Positions 18,877 through 26,962 of a stretch of DNA of 64,000 nucleotides are shown here, piece by piece; the stretch's first letter is position 1; each line of letters opens with the position of its first letter. Source of the DNA: G965276675 sp965276675. Its GTDB lineage: Bacteria; Acidobacteriota; Terriglobia; Terriglobales; Acidobacteriaceae. The notes under the pieces were generated by a model that did not search any database, was not told the origin of the DNA, and saw only the letters and a program-made list of their open reading frames with translations. The stretch is taken from positions 3,038,001 to 3,102,000 of the forward strand of contig OZ255624.1 in the NCBI GenBank assembly GCA_965276675.1, given 5' to 3'. A program made the position numbers and the translations under genes.

Positions 18877-19632
18877 ATGTCCTACGATGTTCAGGTACTT
18901 AAGATGGGTCAGTGTGAGGTACCTGGGCCCGAAGTGTTTTGGATGAGTAAGTGGAATACGTGGGAGCTTCTATATTTCTGGATGGTGCTAATTCGTGGGA
19001 ATGGAAAGAACATCATCATAAATACCGGGCCACCGCGAGATCTGGCTCCACTGAACGCAGTCTGGAGCGAAGCAATTGATCCCCGGTCACAACTAGTAAG
19101 GAGCGATAGCGAGCGGCCAGAGCAGGCTCTCCGCTCTGTTGGTATTGCCCCTTCGGAGATCGACTACGTCCTTGTTACTCCCCTACAAGCTTATGCAACT
19201 GGAAACATTTCTCTATTTACGAATGCTTCAATATGTATCTCTCGCCGGGGATGGATCGAGGACTTTCACGCTCCGAAGTTCGATATGCACATCCCGCGAC
19301 GGCTGCGAATACCGGATGACACCCTCCTCTACCTTGAGATCGAGGCTCCGGAAAAACTTCGTCTGCTTGACGATGAGGAAGAGATTCTACCTGGACTTCG
19401 CTGTTTCTGGACAGGTGTTCATCACCGATCTTCCATGGCTTATGCCATTGAAACCGGGCGCGGCACGATCATAGCCTCGGACTGCTTCTTCAAATACGCA
19501 AACATCGAGAGCATGATTCCCCTCGGGATCATGGAAAGTTTGGATGAGTGCATGGGAGCATATACGCGCATTAAGAAGGAGGCCGATATCCTTCTTCCTC
19601 TATACGATCCTGCAGTGCTCGATCGGCTCTAA
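18877..19632 (+). CDS. Metallo-beta-lactamase-fold protein lacking the metal motif
   Basis: A 251-residue protein starting at ATG 18877 after AAAGAAGG. Overall it follows the N-acyl-homoserine-lactonase-like branch: IIINTGPPRD early, GIAPSEIDYVLVT before the metal loop, then FWTGVHHRSSMAYAI and TIIASDC. The loop that should read THxHxDHxGN instead reads TPLQAYATGN (residues 101-110), so both His, the Asp and the last His of the first metal motif are replaced, while the frame, the length and the later His and Asp remain. It is likely inactive as a hydrolase, or it has changed function. It lies just before a RhaT-like permease, as another MBL protein does at 38158. Confidence 0.78.
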   Translation: MSYDVQVLKMGQCEVPGPEVFWMSKWNTWELLYFWMVLIRGNGKNIIINTGPPRDLAPLNAVWSEAIDPRSQLVRSDSERPEQALRSVGIAPSEIDYVLVTPLQAYATGNISLFTNASICISRRGWIEDFHAPKFDMHIPRRLRIPDDTLLYLEIEAPEKLRLLDDEEEILPGLRCFWTGVHHRSSMAYAIETGRGTIIASDCFFKYANIESMIPLGIMESLDECMGAYTRIKKEADILLPLYDPAVLDRL

Positions 19633-19694
19633 ATAATTTCTCATGTCATGACGATCTGCGGCATAACGCATGAGGGCAAAGGTGGCATACCAAA

Positions 19695-20711
19695 ATGCAC
19701 GTGACCGGGTTGCTGCTAATCATTCTTGGCGGTGTAATGGAAGGTCTGTTTTCACTTCCAATGAAATTCACGCCCCGATGGTCGTGGGAAAATATTTGGG
19801 CAGCGGGCTCTCTCACAGCACTGGTTCTGGTTCCATGGCCACTTCTGTTTTTGACGGTACCGCACGTTGGAACCATCTACTCAAGTGCTCCTCACTCAGC
19901 GATCTTGGCTGCCATTCTTTTCGGCGCAGGTTGGGGATGCGGTGGCGTCTTCTTTGGCATGGGGATTTCATCTCTTGGGCTTTCTATAGGCACCTCGTTG
20001 ATCATGGGCCTGATTGCGATTGGTGGCTCCATTGTCCCATTGTCATTGCAACACAGGGAACAGCTGATCAGTAAAAGTGGCGCTGCGTTGCTTGTGGGGA
20101 TAGGCATCATGTTAGCCGGACTGGTGGTATGCTCGCGTGCCGGCGGCCTGAGAGCAGGCAACACGCGCCCTGCAGGAACTGCCTCTTCCTTGTCGCCCTT
20201 CGCCCTCGGTGTTCTCTATTGTGTTGCAGCGGGGCTGCTTTCAGCACTCGTCAACTTTGCTCTCATCTTTGGCGCACCAATCACCGGGCAGGCGGTCGCG
20301 CAAGGTGTCGATCTTGCCACCGCCAATAATGCGATCTGGGCGCTGGTCTTCACTTCAAGCTATCTTGTGAATCTCGGATACTGCATTTTTAAGAGCATTA
20401 AGGATAAGACCCTATATAAATTCTCCATAGCATCGACGTTCCGTTATTGGCTCTTGGCAGGGGTTATGGGCATTCTGTGGGCTGGCGGCATCGTGGTCTA
20501 TGGGCGCGGCGCTTCGATGGAAGGCGCTTATGGGCCAGTCTTCGGCTTTCCAATTATGCTCATCGTTTCCATATTGACCGGAAATGCAGCGGGTGCAATG
20601 TTAGGAGAATGGCGGAATACAACAGCGAGAGCCAGACGCACCATGACATTCGGTGTAGGCATCATGGTTCTGGCGATTTTAGTTCTTGGTTATGCCAATT
20701 TCGCCGTCTAG
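19695..20711 (+). CDS. RhaT-like sugar/proton symporter (DMT superfamily)
   Basis: Inner-membrane permease of 338 residues with about ten hydrophobic helices. The opening GGVMEGLFSLPMKFTPRWSWENIW resembles L-rhamnose-proton symporter RhaT, as do GAGWGCGGVFFGMGI (helix 3) and the closing family-like GEWRNTTARARRTMTFG in the last loop. RhaT imports L-rhamnose or lyxose by proton symport; homologues in sugar clusters carry other deoxy- or pentoses. Gene follows the degenerate MBL protein after 62 bases in the same direction. A paralogue occurs at 40424. No sugar-specific residues can be judged by eye. Confidence 0.85.
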   Translation: MHVTGLLLIILGGVMEGLFSLPMKFTPRWSWENIWAAGSLTALVLVPWPLLFLTVPHVGTIYSSAPHSAILAAILFGAGWGCGGVFFGMGISSLGLSIGTSLIMGLIAIGGSIVPLSLQHREQLISKSGAALLVGIGIMLAGLVVCSRAGGLRAGNTRPAGTASSLSPFALGVLYCVAAGLLSALVNFALIFGAPITGQAVAQGVDLATANNAIWALVFTSSYLVNLGYCIFKSIKDKTLYKFSIASTFRYWLLAGVMGILWAGGIVVYGRGASMEGAYGPVFGFPIMLIVSILTGNAAGAMLGEWRNTTARARRTMTFGVGIMVLAILVLGYANFAV

Positions 20712-21347
20712 TAAATCTTTGCCTCTCGATAAGCCTCGCAGACAATGCCGGCACATCCGTCCAGATACAACGGGCCGTGCAAAGCCTGAATCTGCTTGAT
20801 TAGGTATATTCTAGCTTGCGTCTTCTATACTACCTTTCGAACCAAATAGTCGCACTGCCGGAACAGCAAAGAATATGAAGACTATGTTTTCTTAAAAGTT
20901 AGGATCTCTTAGCGTACTCTTCGCTGTTGAAATCTCGCAGCGAACAGACAGCCCAAATATGCCACGAAACGGGATGCGCGTGTGATCGGAATGGCGCATT
21001 TTTCCAAAGCAGTCGAGTGAGCGGGAGCACACTATCCAAGAACGCAAGGGCTACGAACAATTCCTGTTCTTCTCGCCAGCAACATACATGGCATCAGTTA
21101 CTTCAAGTATTGCCAGACTGACTGTATGTTGTCCTTGCGAGAGTTAGTTTCTAGGTAAATCGGACTGCCAAAAATGTGCCGTTGACAAGGTCAAGAATTG
21201 TGAGCAATCATTGTGACCAACTTTTCTATTTGGATTTTGGTTAGTGAGGTAGACATCTATGCAACCAGGCTAGACGAGATTTTCGGCGATCAGCCAGGCG
21301 TGATCGCGATATATCGAGAGGGTATTGTTGCGAGGAGGCGAGGCAAA
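20712..21347. other. Gap without a recognisable gene
   Basis: About 640 bases between the permease and the next dehydrogenase. No frame shows a known family. A TTGACA (21182-21187) followed after 18 bases by AATCAT could be a weak promoter, and the text AATTGTGAGCAATCATTGTG beside it is loosely symmetric. Both are guesses. An upstream in-frame extension of the next gene to 21213 exists but lacks a ribosome site. Confidence 0.3.
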
Positions 21348-22346
21348 ATGGACTATTCGGTAAGTAAAAGCGTGGTTTGGGAGTCTCTCGGCCGAGTCGC
21401 AATTCAAGATCGGCGAATTCTGCTTCCGTCTGCAGGAGAAATCCTGATCCGCGTTGAGGCCTCGGGACTATGCGGCACTGATCTACATATTGTATCCGGA
21501 GAATTTCCGGCCGCACATCCCGGCGTAGTTCTCGGTCACGAGTGCGCAGGAACAGTGGTTAGCGTCGGAGCAGCGGTTAGTGCAGTAAAACCCGGCGATC
21601 GAGTGACGGTTGATCCAAACATGCCCTGCCGGGCCTGTTTTCAATGCCGCGCTGGGCGACCTCACCTATGCGCGCAGCAGCAAGCATTTGGCTCTTCCCG
21701 GGACGGCGGGCTGGCTGAATTTATGCTTTGCCCGGTTGAACAGGCCTACTTGCTACCGTCCAATCTGCCGACCGAGGCAGGGTCTCTGGCCGAGCCGCTG
21801 GCCTGCGTAGTGCATGCGGTTGACCGTGGTGATGTTCAGTTGGGAGCCGCCGCCTTGGTGATTGGTGCTGGTCCCATCGGATTGATGACCGCTTACCTGG
21901 CCAAGGCAGCGGGGGCAAGCACGGTATTAATCAGCGAAAAAGACCAGCGGCGGCGCGATCGGGCAAGTGCACTGGGTTTCGAGTGCATTGCTCCGGAAAA
22001 TGTGGCCCCGCAAAGCATGGACGTAGTCTTTGAATGCGCAGGCGCGGCCCCTGCGATGCTGGCTGCCATTGATGGAGCGCGACGCGGAGGAAACATCGTA
22101 TGGATAGGGGTGGTGGCCCCTGATCAGCAGTTACAACTTCATCCTTACGAGCTGTTCCGTCGCGAGTTGAAGATCATTGGCACTTACACCAACCCTTGCA
22201 CCATGGACCGTGCGCTGGCATTGCTGGCATCGGGCCAAGTGCCATGGGAGGCTCTCATTACTCATCGTTATCCGCTGAATGACTTTCACCGTGCCTGGGA
22301 AACGCATTCGCAAGGAGTTGGACTGAAGGTCTGCGTGGCTCCCTGA
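21348..22346 (+). CDS. Zinc-dependent medium-chain dehydrogenase (polyol type)
   Basis: Cytosolic NAD(P)-dependent sugar alcohol or sugar phosphate dehydrogenase, 332 residues. Catalytic zinc site SGLCGTDLHIVSG plus LGHECAG; structural zinc Cys in CRACFQCRAGRPHLC; cofactor motif LVIGAGPIGLMTA. ATG 21348 is preceded by GAGGAGG and gives the family N-terminus MDYSVSKSVVWESLG. The next gene follows after 31 bases and encodes a close relative (both share the YELFRRELKI-type block late in the protein), which suggests a tandem duplication with divergence or sequential steps on one sugar. Resembles sorbitol and arabinitol dehydrogenases. Confidence 0.88.
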   Translation: MDYSVSKSVVWESLGRVAIQDRRILLPSAGEILIRVEASGLCGTDLHIVSGEFPAAHPGVVLGHECAGTVVSVGAAVSAVKPGDRVTVDPNMPCRACFQCRAGRPHLCAQQQAFGSSRDGGLAEFMLCPVEQAYLLPSNLPTEAGSLAEPLACVVHAVDRGDVQLGAAALVIGAGPIGLMTAYLAKAAGASTVLISEKDQRRRDRASALGFECIAPENVAPQSMDVVFECAGAAPAMLAAIDGARRGGNIVWIGVVAPDQQLQLHPYELFRRELKIIGTYTNPCTMDRALALLASGQVPWEALITHRYPLNDFHRAWETHSQGVGLKVCVAP

Positions 22347-22377
22347 CCACCGAAGATTCCAATAAGGAGAAACAAGC

Positions 22378-23397
22378 ATGAAAGCAATCCTATATAGTGC
22401 TCCCAGAAAGTTTTCGTTCACTGACGTACCCGATCCAGTGCTGGCTAACGATGAAGTACTGCTACGCGTACGCGCCTGCGGCATTTGCGGTACCGATCTG
22501 CATATCCACGAAGGAGAATTCCTCGCCAAATTCCCTCTAATTCCAGGACACGAGTTCGCAGGCGAAGTGGCGAGTGTGGGTTCTGCAGTCAGCAACGTTG
22601 AAGTCGGTCAATCTGTGGTCGCTGACAACATGGAGCTTTGCGGCCATTGCTTCTTCTGCCGCCGCGATCAGCCGGTCTACTGCGAACACCTGATGGCGCA
22701 AGGTGTTAACATGCCAGGCGGCCTGGCGGAGTATGTAGTGGTGAAATCGTCGAAGGTGTATCCGTTCAAAAAGCTCTCATGGCGCGAAGCCGCGATGGTG
22801 GAACCCACAGCATGCGCGGTTCACGGAATGGATGTCATCGCTCTCAAGCCGGGCAGCGAGGTACTGCTTTTTGGTGCCGGCCCAACAGGAATTGTGCTGG
22901 CGCAGCTTCTGAAACTTAATGGCGCTGCAAAACTGACGGTAGCCGCCCCAAAAGGACGAAAGTTGGATCTGGTGGAACGGCTGGGTGCGGATGAGATAGT
23001 GCCCATGGACAGAAATAATCGCGCTGAGTATCAGCGACACCTTCGCGAATCAGCGCCCAGAGGCTTTGATTGCGTAATCGAAGCAACGGGCTCGCCGGAG
23101 GTTTGCGAAGAGGCAATCACGTTCGCAAGACAAGGCGGAGAAGTTGTTGTGTATGGCGTGTATCCAGAGTCAGCCAAAATGCAGTGGAGCCCGTATGAGA
23201 TTTTTCGCCGCGAGTTGACGATCAAAGGTTCATTCTCGCAGAACCATTGTTTTGATCGCGCATTGCATTATCTGGAAAGTGGCCGAGTTAAAGTCGATGA
23301 GGTTGTCACGCAAGAGTTTGAATTGTCCGCATACGACAAGGCCTTGGACATGGTGCGCAGTCGCCAGGGCATCAAAACAATTGTTCTTCCTTCATGA
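22378..23397 (+). CDS. Zinc-dependent medium-chain dehydrogenase (arabinitol/sorbitol type)
   Basis: Second of two tandem dehydrogenases, 339 residues. Zinc motifs: ACGICGTDLHIHEGEF, PGHEFAGEV and CGHCFFCRRDQPVYC, all ligands present. Cofactor motif LLFGAGPTGIVLAQ. A GGAGAAAC ribosome site precedes ATG 22378. It resembles D-arabinitol dehydrogenases in the PYEIFRRELTIKGSF section. Together with the preceding dehydrogenase and the downstream ROK kinase it forms a same-strand run (21348-24451), consistent with oxidation of a polyol to a ketose followed by phosphorylation. That order is inference. Confidence 0.88.
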   Translation: MKAILYSAPRKFSFTDVPDPVLANDEVLLRVRACGICGTDLHIHEGEFLAKFPLIPGHEFAGEVASVGSAVSNVEVGQSVVADNMELCGHCFFCRRDQPVYCEHLMAQGVNMPGGLAEYVVVKSSKVYPFKKLSWREAAMVEPTACAVHGMDVIALKPGSEVLLFGAGPTGIVLAQLLKLNGAAKLTVAAPKGRKLDLVERLGADEIVPMDRNNRAEYQRHLRESAPRGFDCVIEATGSPEVCEEAITFARQGGEVVVYGVYPESAKMQWSPYEIFRRELTIKGSFSQNHCFDRALHYLESGRVKVDEVVTQEFELSAYDKALDMVRSRQGIKTIVLPS

Positions 23398-23500
23398 GCC
23401 CACGTATGAACTTCCACTTCAAACCATGGCCGTCTGATGCCACCAGTGGGCAGACCACCGCGTTTGCGTCTCGCGCGAGAAGGATGTGGAGCATGCATGC

Positions 23501-24451
23501 ATGAAATATGCCATTGGGATCGACCTGGGTGGCACAGAACTTCGCGCTGCCGTAGTGGACACAAAAGGACTCGTGAAGAAGCGGATGCAGGTGCCCACTG
23601 CGGCGGCGGCTGGTCCCGATGTTGTGATTGCACAGATTGAGACCCTCATCTGCGGGATGCGTGAAGGACTAGCCGAGAGCGATCTGCTTGGAGTTGGCGT
23701 AGGATCGCCGGGTCCGCTCAACCCGTATGAAGGCGTGGTCATTCATGCGCCCACGCTGAACGGCTGGCGCAATATACCATTGCGATCACTACTTGCCGGT
23801 CGGACGGGCCTGCGCGTGGAATTGAATAACGATGCGAATGTTGCCGCGCTTGGGGAGTTGAGGTTCGGCTCTGGCAAAGGCCTGCAGCACTTTATCTACG
23901 TGACAGTCAGCACTGGTATCGGAGGCGGCGTCATAGTAGACGGGCATCTGCTTCTTGGCCGCCATGGCCTTGCTGGCGAGGTTGGCCACATCGCGGTGTC
24001 TCCAGAGGGCCCGGTTTGCAGCTGCGGAATCCAAGGCTGTTGGGAAGCCTTTGCATCGGGAACTGCACTGGGAGTGTTCGCGCACCGGCGGCTTGGCGAA
24101 TTCCTTGCGGAGGGAGGCAAGTCGCGTCTCTCAGAAATTGCCCGCTCAAGCCCGCTGCAGGCGCATCACGTAGCTGCAGCCGCGAGCGAAGGAGATGAGT
24201 TCGCCATAGGGCTGATGCATCGTGAAGGAAGCTGGCTCGGCATCGGCTTGGCCAGCTTAATCCACACTTTCTCACCTGAGCGTATCGCACTAGGCGGCGG
24301 AGTCTCAAACAGCTTTCCGCTCTTTGAATCCGAGATGATGAGAACCATCAGCAGACGCACTATGGCCGGATTTCATGAAACCACGATAGTAAAAGCGGAG
24401 CTAGGCAGAGATGCAGGAATCATCGGAGCAGCATGTCTCGTGATGAATTGA
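23501..24451 (+). CDS. ROK-family sugar kinase
   Basis: Cytosolic kinase of 316 residues transferring phosphate from ATP to a hexose or related sugar. Phosphate-1 motif IGIDLGGTELRAAVVD; sugar-binding LNNDANVAALGE with catalytic Asp; ATP-binding TVSTGIGGGVIVDG; and the ROK zinc motif GHIAVSP followed by CSCGIQGCWEAFASG with three Cys and His. ATG 23501 is preferred over GTG 23486 because GGAG lies nine bases before it and the family begins right at MKYAIGID. Glucokinase is the commonest activity, but allose, fructose and ManNAc kinases share the pattern. Terminal gene of a three-gene run. Confidence 0.9.
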   Translation: MKYAIGIDLGGTELRAAVVDTKGLVKKRMQVPTAAAAGPDVVIAQIETLICGMREGLAESDLLGVGVGSPGPLNPYEGVVIHAPTLNGWRNIPLRSLLAGRTGLRVELNNDANVAALGELRFGSGKGLQHFIYVTVSTGIGGGVIVDGHLLLGRHGLAGEVGHIAVSPEGPVCSCGIQGCWEAFASGTALGVFAHRRLGEFLAEGGKSRLSEIARSSPLQAHHVAAAASEGDEFAIGLMHREGSWLGIGLASLIHTFSPERIALGGGVSNSFPLFESEMMRTISRRTMAGFHETTIVKAELGRDAGIIGAACLVMN

Positions 24452-24743
24452 AGATGGCAGGCTAAGAGCACAAGCTTCTACAACGGATCCACATTTAAGT
24501 CGCTGGCAATGAGGTCTACCCGGATAAGACAATTGAATCCCTTAGCCCTCACATCTTGTAGCGGCTTTCCGTGATCGTTCTGAATGGTAGAATCTGAATT
24601 GCTTAAGCAAGGAAGAGCTTACTTCGCCCTGTTAGGTCTGGGTGCAATGCACTCATCTGATTGCAGGCTGCTGGTCACTATCTTTCTTGATGGCGTATCG
24701 TTATGGCGCAGCGCACATCAACAGATTTTGGTAAGGACACACT

Positions 24744-25592
24744 ATGCGACGGGCAGCATCAAAAAATAAATATCCAGTAAAATCTCTGGTAAAAGCTCTT
24801 CAAATCCTTGATGCACTGGCTAAGCAGCCTAGCGGCTGCGGGATCACCGAACTGAGCGAAATGCTCCGCATAGGCAAAAGCACCGTTCACCGCCTGCTGG
24901 CTACGCTCAAGGAAGAAGGTTATGTAGTTTTCCATCCTGTCAACTCTCGCTATATTCTGGGTGGACGGATCGCGAAGCTTGCTCAGCAGCTCTCGGAGCA
25001 ATCCCCACTGCTCACATTTGGCGTGCCCATTATTCAGCGTCTGGCGCGAGAGTACAACGAGACGGTGAACCTGGCCATTCTTGAGGGCACTGAGGTTGTG
25101 TATATCGCGGGAGAAGAGGGTCGCGAGCTTCTGCGCAGCCACTGCGTTCTTGGTTATCGGGCAGCGGCGCATGCAACCGCGTTGGGAAAGGTATGCCTCT
25201 CTGATCTTTCCGATGAGGAGATTCACCAGTGTTACGGACGCGTCAAACGTCTCGCAAAGACTGGGCCAAAAACTATCACCAGCATCAACAAACTGCTGGA
25301 AGAGGTGTCCAGCGTGCGCAAGTCGGGCTTTGCCTATGACAATGAAGAGAGCGGGTCGGGCGTGTACTGCATAGCCGCGCCGATCTGGGACTATTCCGGA
25401 CGGCTAGTTGCCGCGCTCAGCTTCTCTCTTCCTAAATCGAGAATGACGGCCACGCGCAGGCCCGCATTGCGGGAGGGGCTTCTTCGCGCTAGCGGGCGGT
25501 TATCCGAGGCGCTTGGATATTTTGCTCGTTCCGGACGCGATAGGGCCACTAACGGACGGAATTCAGAGGAAAAGCCACACGTAATGTCCTAG
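24744..25592 (+). CDS. IclR-family transcriptional regulator
   Basis: Regulator of 282 residues. The N-terminal winged helix contains ALQILDALAKQPSGCGITEL and the recognition segment IGKSTVHRLLATLKEEGYV. The C-terminal GAF-like effector domain includes YIAGEEGRELLRS, AAHATALGKVCLSDL and SGVYCIAAPIWDYSG. IclR proteins commonly respond to sugar acids or keto-acids; KdgR-type members control 2-keto-3-deoxygluconate genes. Here it sits between the dehydrogenase/kinase run and a DapA-type aldolase with a GH2 enzyme, all on the plus strand, so these are its most likely targets. The tail after residue 260 is short and polar. Confidence 0.9.
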   Translation: MRRAASKNKYPVKSLVKALQILDALAKQPSGCGITELSEMLRIGKSTVHRLLATLKEEGYVVFHPVNSRYILGGRIAKLAQQLSEQSPLLTFGVPIIQRLAREYNETVNLAILEGTEVVYIAGEEGRELLRSHCVLGYRAAAHATALGKVCLSDLSDEEIHQCYGRVKRLAKTGPKTITSINKLLEEVSSVRKSGFAYDNEESGSGVYCIAAPIWDYSGRLVAALSFSLPKSRMTATRRPALREGLLRASGRLSEALGYFARSGRDRATNGRNSEEKPHVMS

Positions 25593-25616
25593 TTGCGTAC
25601 AGACATCTCGTCCGCC

Positions 25617-25738
25617 ATGTCTCGACGCATCGCTGGGCTGACCCCGATGAGATGACGCTTAAGACCTCTCGCACTGCGTGAACTGCCCGAGCCCATTCCC
25701 GCTATTCCATAAGCATCTTGCAAAGAACGACGTTGCTG
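25617..25738 (+). pseudogene. 3' remnant of a second DapA-type aldolase gene
   Basis: The DNA aligns along about 120 bases with the 3' end of the aldolase gene at 25975-26910 and its trailer: both end in codons for PLALRELPE, a proline-rich tail, TAA and then a shared trailer ending CTTGCAAAGAACGACGTT. Two frame changes lie in the remnant. It implies a tandem duplicate whose body was lost. Bases 25753-25866 contain a further protein-like tail (IGIPVSPFEPLNAAERAK) that I cannot assign. Confidence 0.65.
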
Positions 25739-25974
25739 GCCGGGGCAAAGTCTGCTGTTGCGGCAAAAAGGCATCGGCATACCGGTTTCTCCCTTTGAGC
25801 CTCTCAACGCTGCTGAAAGAGCCAAGGTTAATTTATTCTGGGCGGAGCACAACTCGATCGCTCGGTGATTGTGTAACATCAAAAGCCTATGCATTGCGTC
25901 GGCGAATCCCCAGCTCAGATTAATCTCTCGCAGCGGATGACATAGACCTGTAGTCTTCCTTAAGAGGTTCTTGC

Positions 25975-26910
25975 ATGAAGCCTCTTCGCTCAGAAGAGAT
26001 CCAGGGAACATGGGCGAGTGTTCTTCTGCCCATCAATCGCGATGAGTCTATAGATTTTGCGCGGCTGACAGAGGATATAGATTACCTTGTGACGACCGGC
26101 GTGGACGGGATCTATACTAATGGTACGGCCGGAGAATTCTACTCGCAGACCGAAGCCGAATTTGACCGGCTTCACGCGGTTTTAGCAGAGCGGTGTGAAA
26201 AGGCGCAATTACCCTTCCAGATTGGCGCTAGTCACATGGATCCGCAGATATCGCTCACTCGAGTGCGACGAGCTGTTCAGCTTCGCCCGAGTGCGATTCA
26301 GGTTATTCTTCCTGATTGGTTTCCGCTAAGACCAGCAGAAGCTCTTATCTTCCTCAAAAGGATAGCAGAAGCTGCAAGCCCGGTTGGATTGATCCTCTAC
26401 AACCCCCCCCATTCCAAGCGAACGTTGCAGCCAGAAGAATATGGCCAGTTGGCAAATGCTGTGCCTGCTCTAGTGGGGGTCAAGGTGGCTGCAGACCTAG
26501 ATTGGTATGCGCATTTCAAGACGCATGCGCCGGGCCTCAGTTTATTTGTGCCGGGACATCAGCTTGCGACTGGCGTGAAGACCGGCGCCACAGGCTCTTA
26601 TTCAAATATTGCGTGCTTGCACCCGAAAGGCGCAAAGCGCTGGAATGAACGGATGCATACCGATTATAGTGCTGCCCTGGCAACCGAAACTCGGATCGCT
26701 TCCTTTCTGCAGCGCTACCTGCTGCCGCTGCGAGATCAGCATGGATATTCAAACCAAGCCTTAGATAAGTTGCTTGCTGCCATTGGCGGCTGGTCAACCG
26801 CAGGTACCCGTTTGCGATGGCCTTATCGCTGGATTGACCCCAATGAGGTAAGGCGATTGAGTCCTCTTGCACTGCGTGAACTGCCGGAGTTGTTCCCTCC
26901 ATTTCCATAA
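25975..26910 (+). CDS. DapA/NanA-family aldolase (keto-deoxy sugar acid type)
   Basis: Class I aldolase or dehydratase with a TIM barrel, 311 residues. Schiff-base Lys is K170 in VPALVGVKVAAD; the catalytic Tyr is Y142 in LILYNPP; the substrate carboxylate loop is TNGTAGEFYS (residues 48-57). ATG 25975 follows AAGAGG. Among dihydrodipicolinate synthase relatives this style, with few changes in the carboxylate loop, fits 2-keto-3-deoxy-sugar-acid aldolases or dehydratases more than lysine biosynthesis, because it sits in a sugar operon and a second copy occurs at 48344. The GH2 gene follows after 52 bases. Confidence 0.85.
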   Translation: MKPLRSEEIQGTWASVLLPINRDESIDFARLTEDIDYLVTTGVDGIYTNGTAGEFYSQTEAEFDRLHAVLAERCEKAQLPFQIGASHMDPQISLTRVRRAVQLRPSAIQVILPDWFPLRPAEALIFLKRIAEAASPVGLILYNPPHSKRTLQPEEYGQLANAVPALVGVKVAADLDWYAHFKTHAPGLSLFVPGHQLATGVKTGATGSYSNIACLHPKGAKRWNERMHTDYSAALATETRIASFLQRYLLPLRDQHGYSNQALDKLLAAIGGWSTAGTRLRWPYRWIDPNEVRRLSPLALRELPELFPPFP

Positions 26911-26962
26911 GCACCTTGCAAAGAACGACGTTCGCTATCATCGCTAAAGGAAAGAGCCCGAG

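Noticed and set aside
21182..21211. lac-operator-like text AATTGTGAGC with a TTGACA
   Set aside because: Only one half-site matches, the -10 is poor, and no regulator links to it; it is mentioned only in the gap description.
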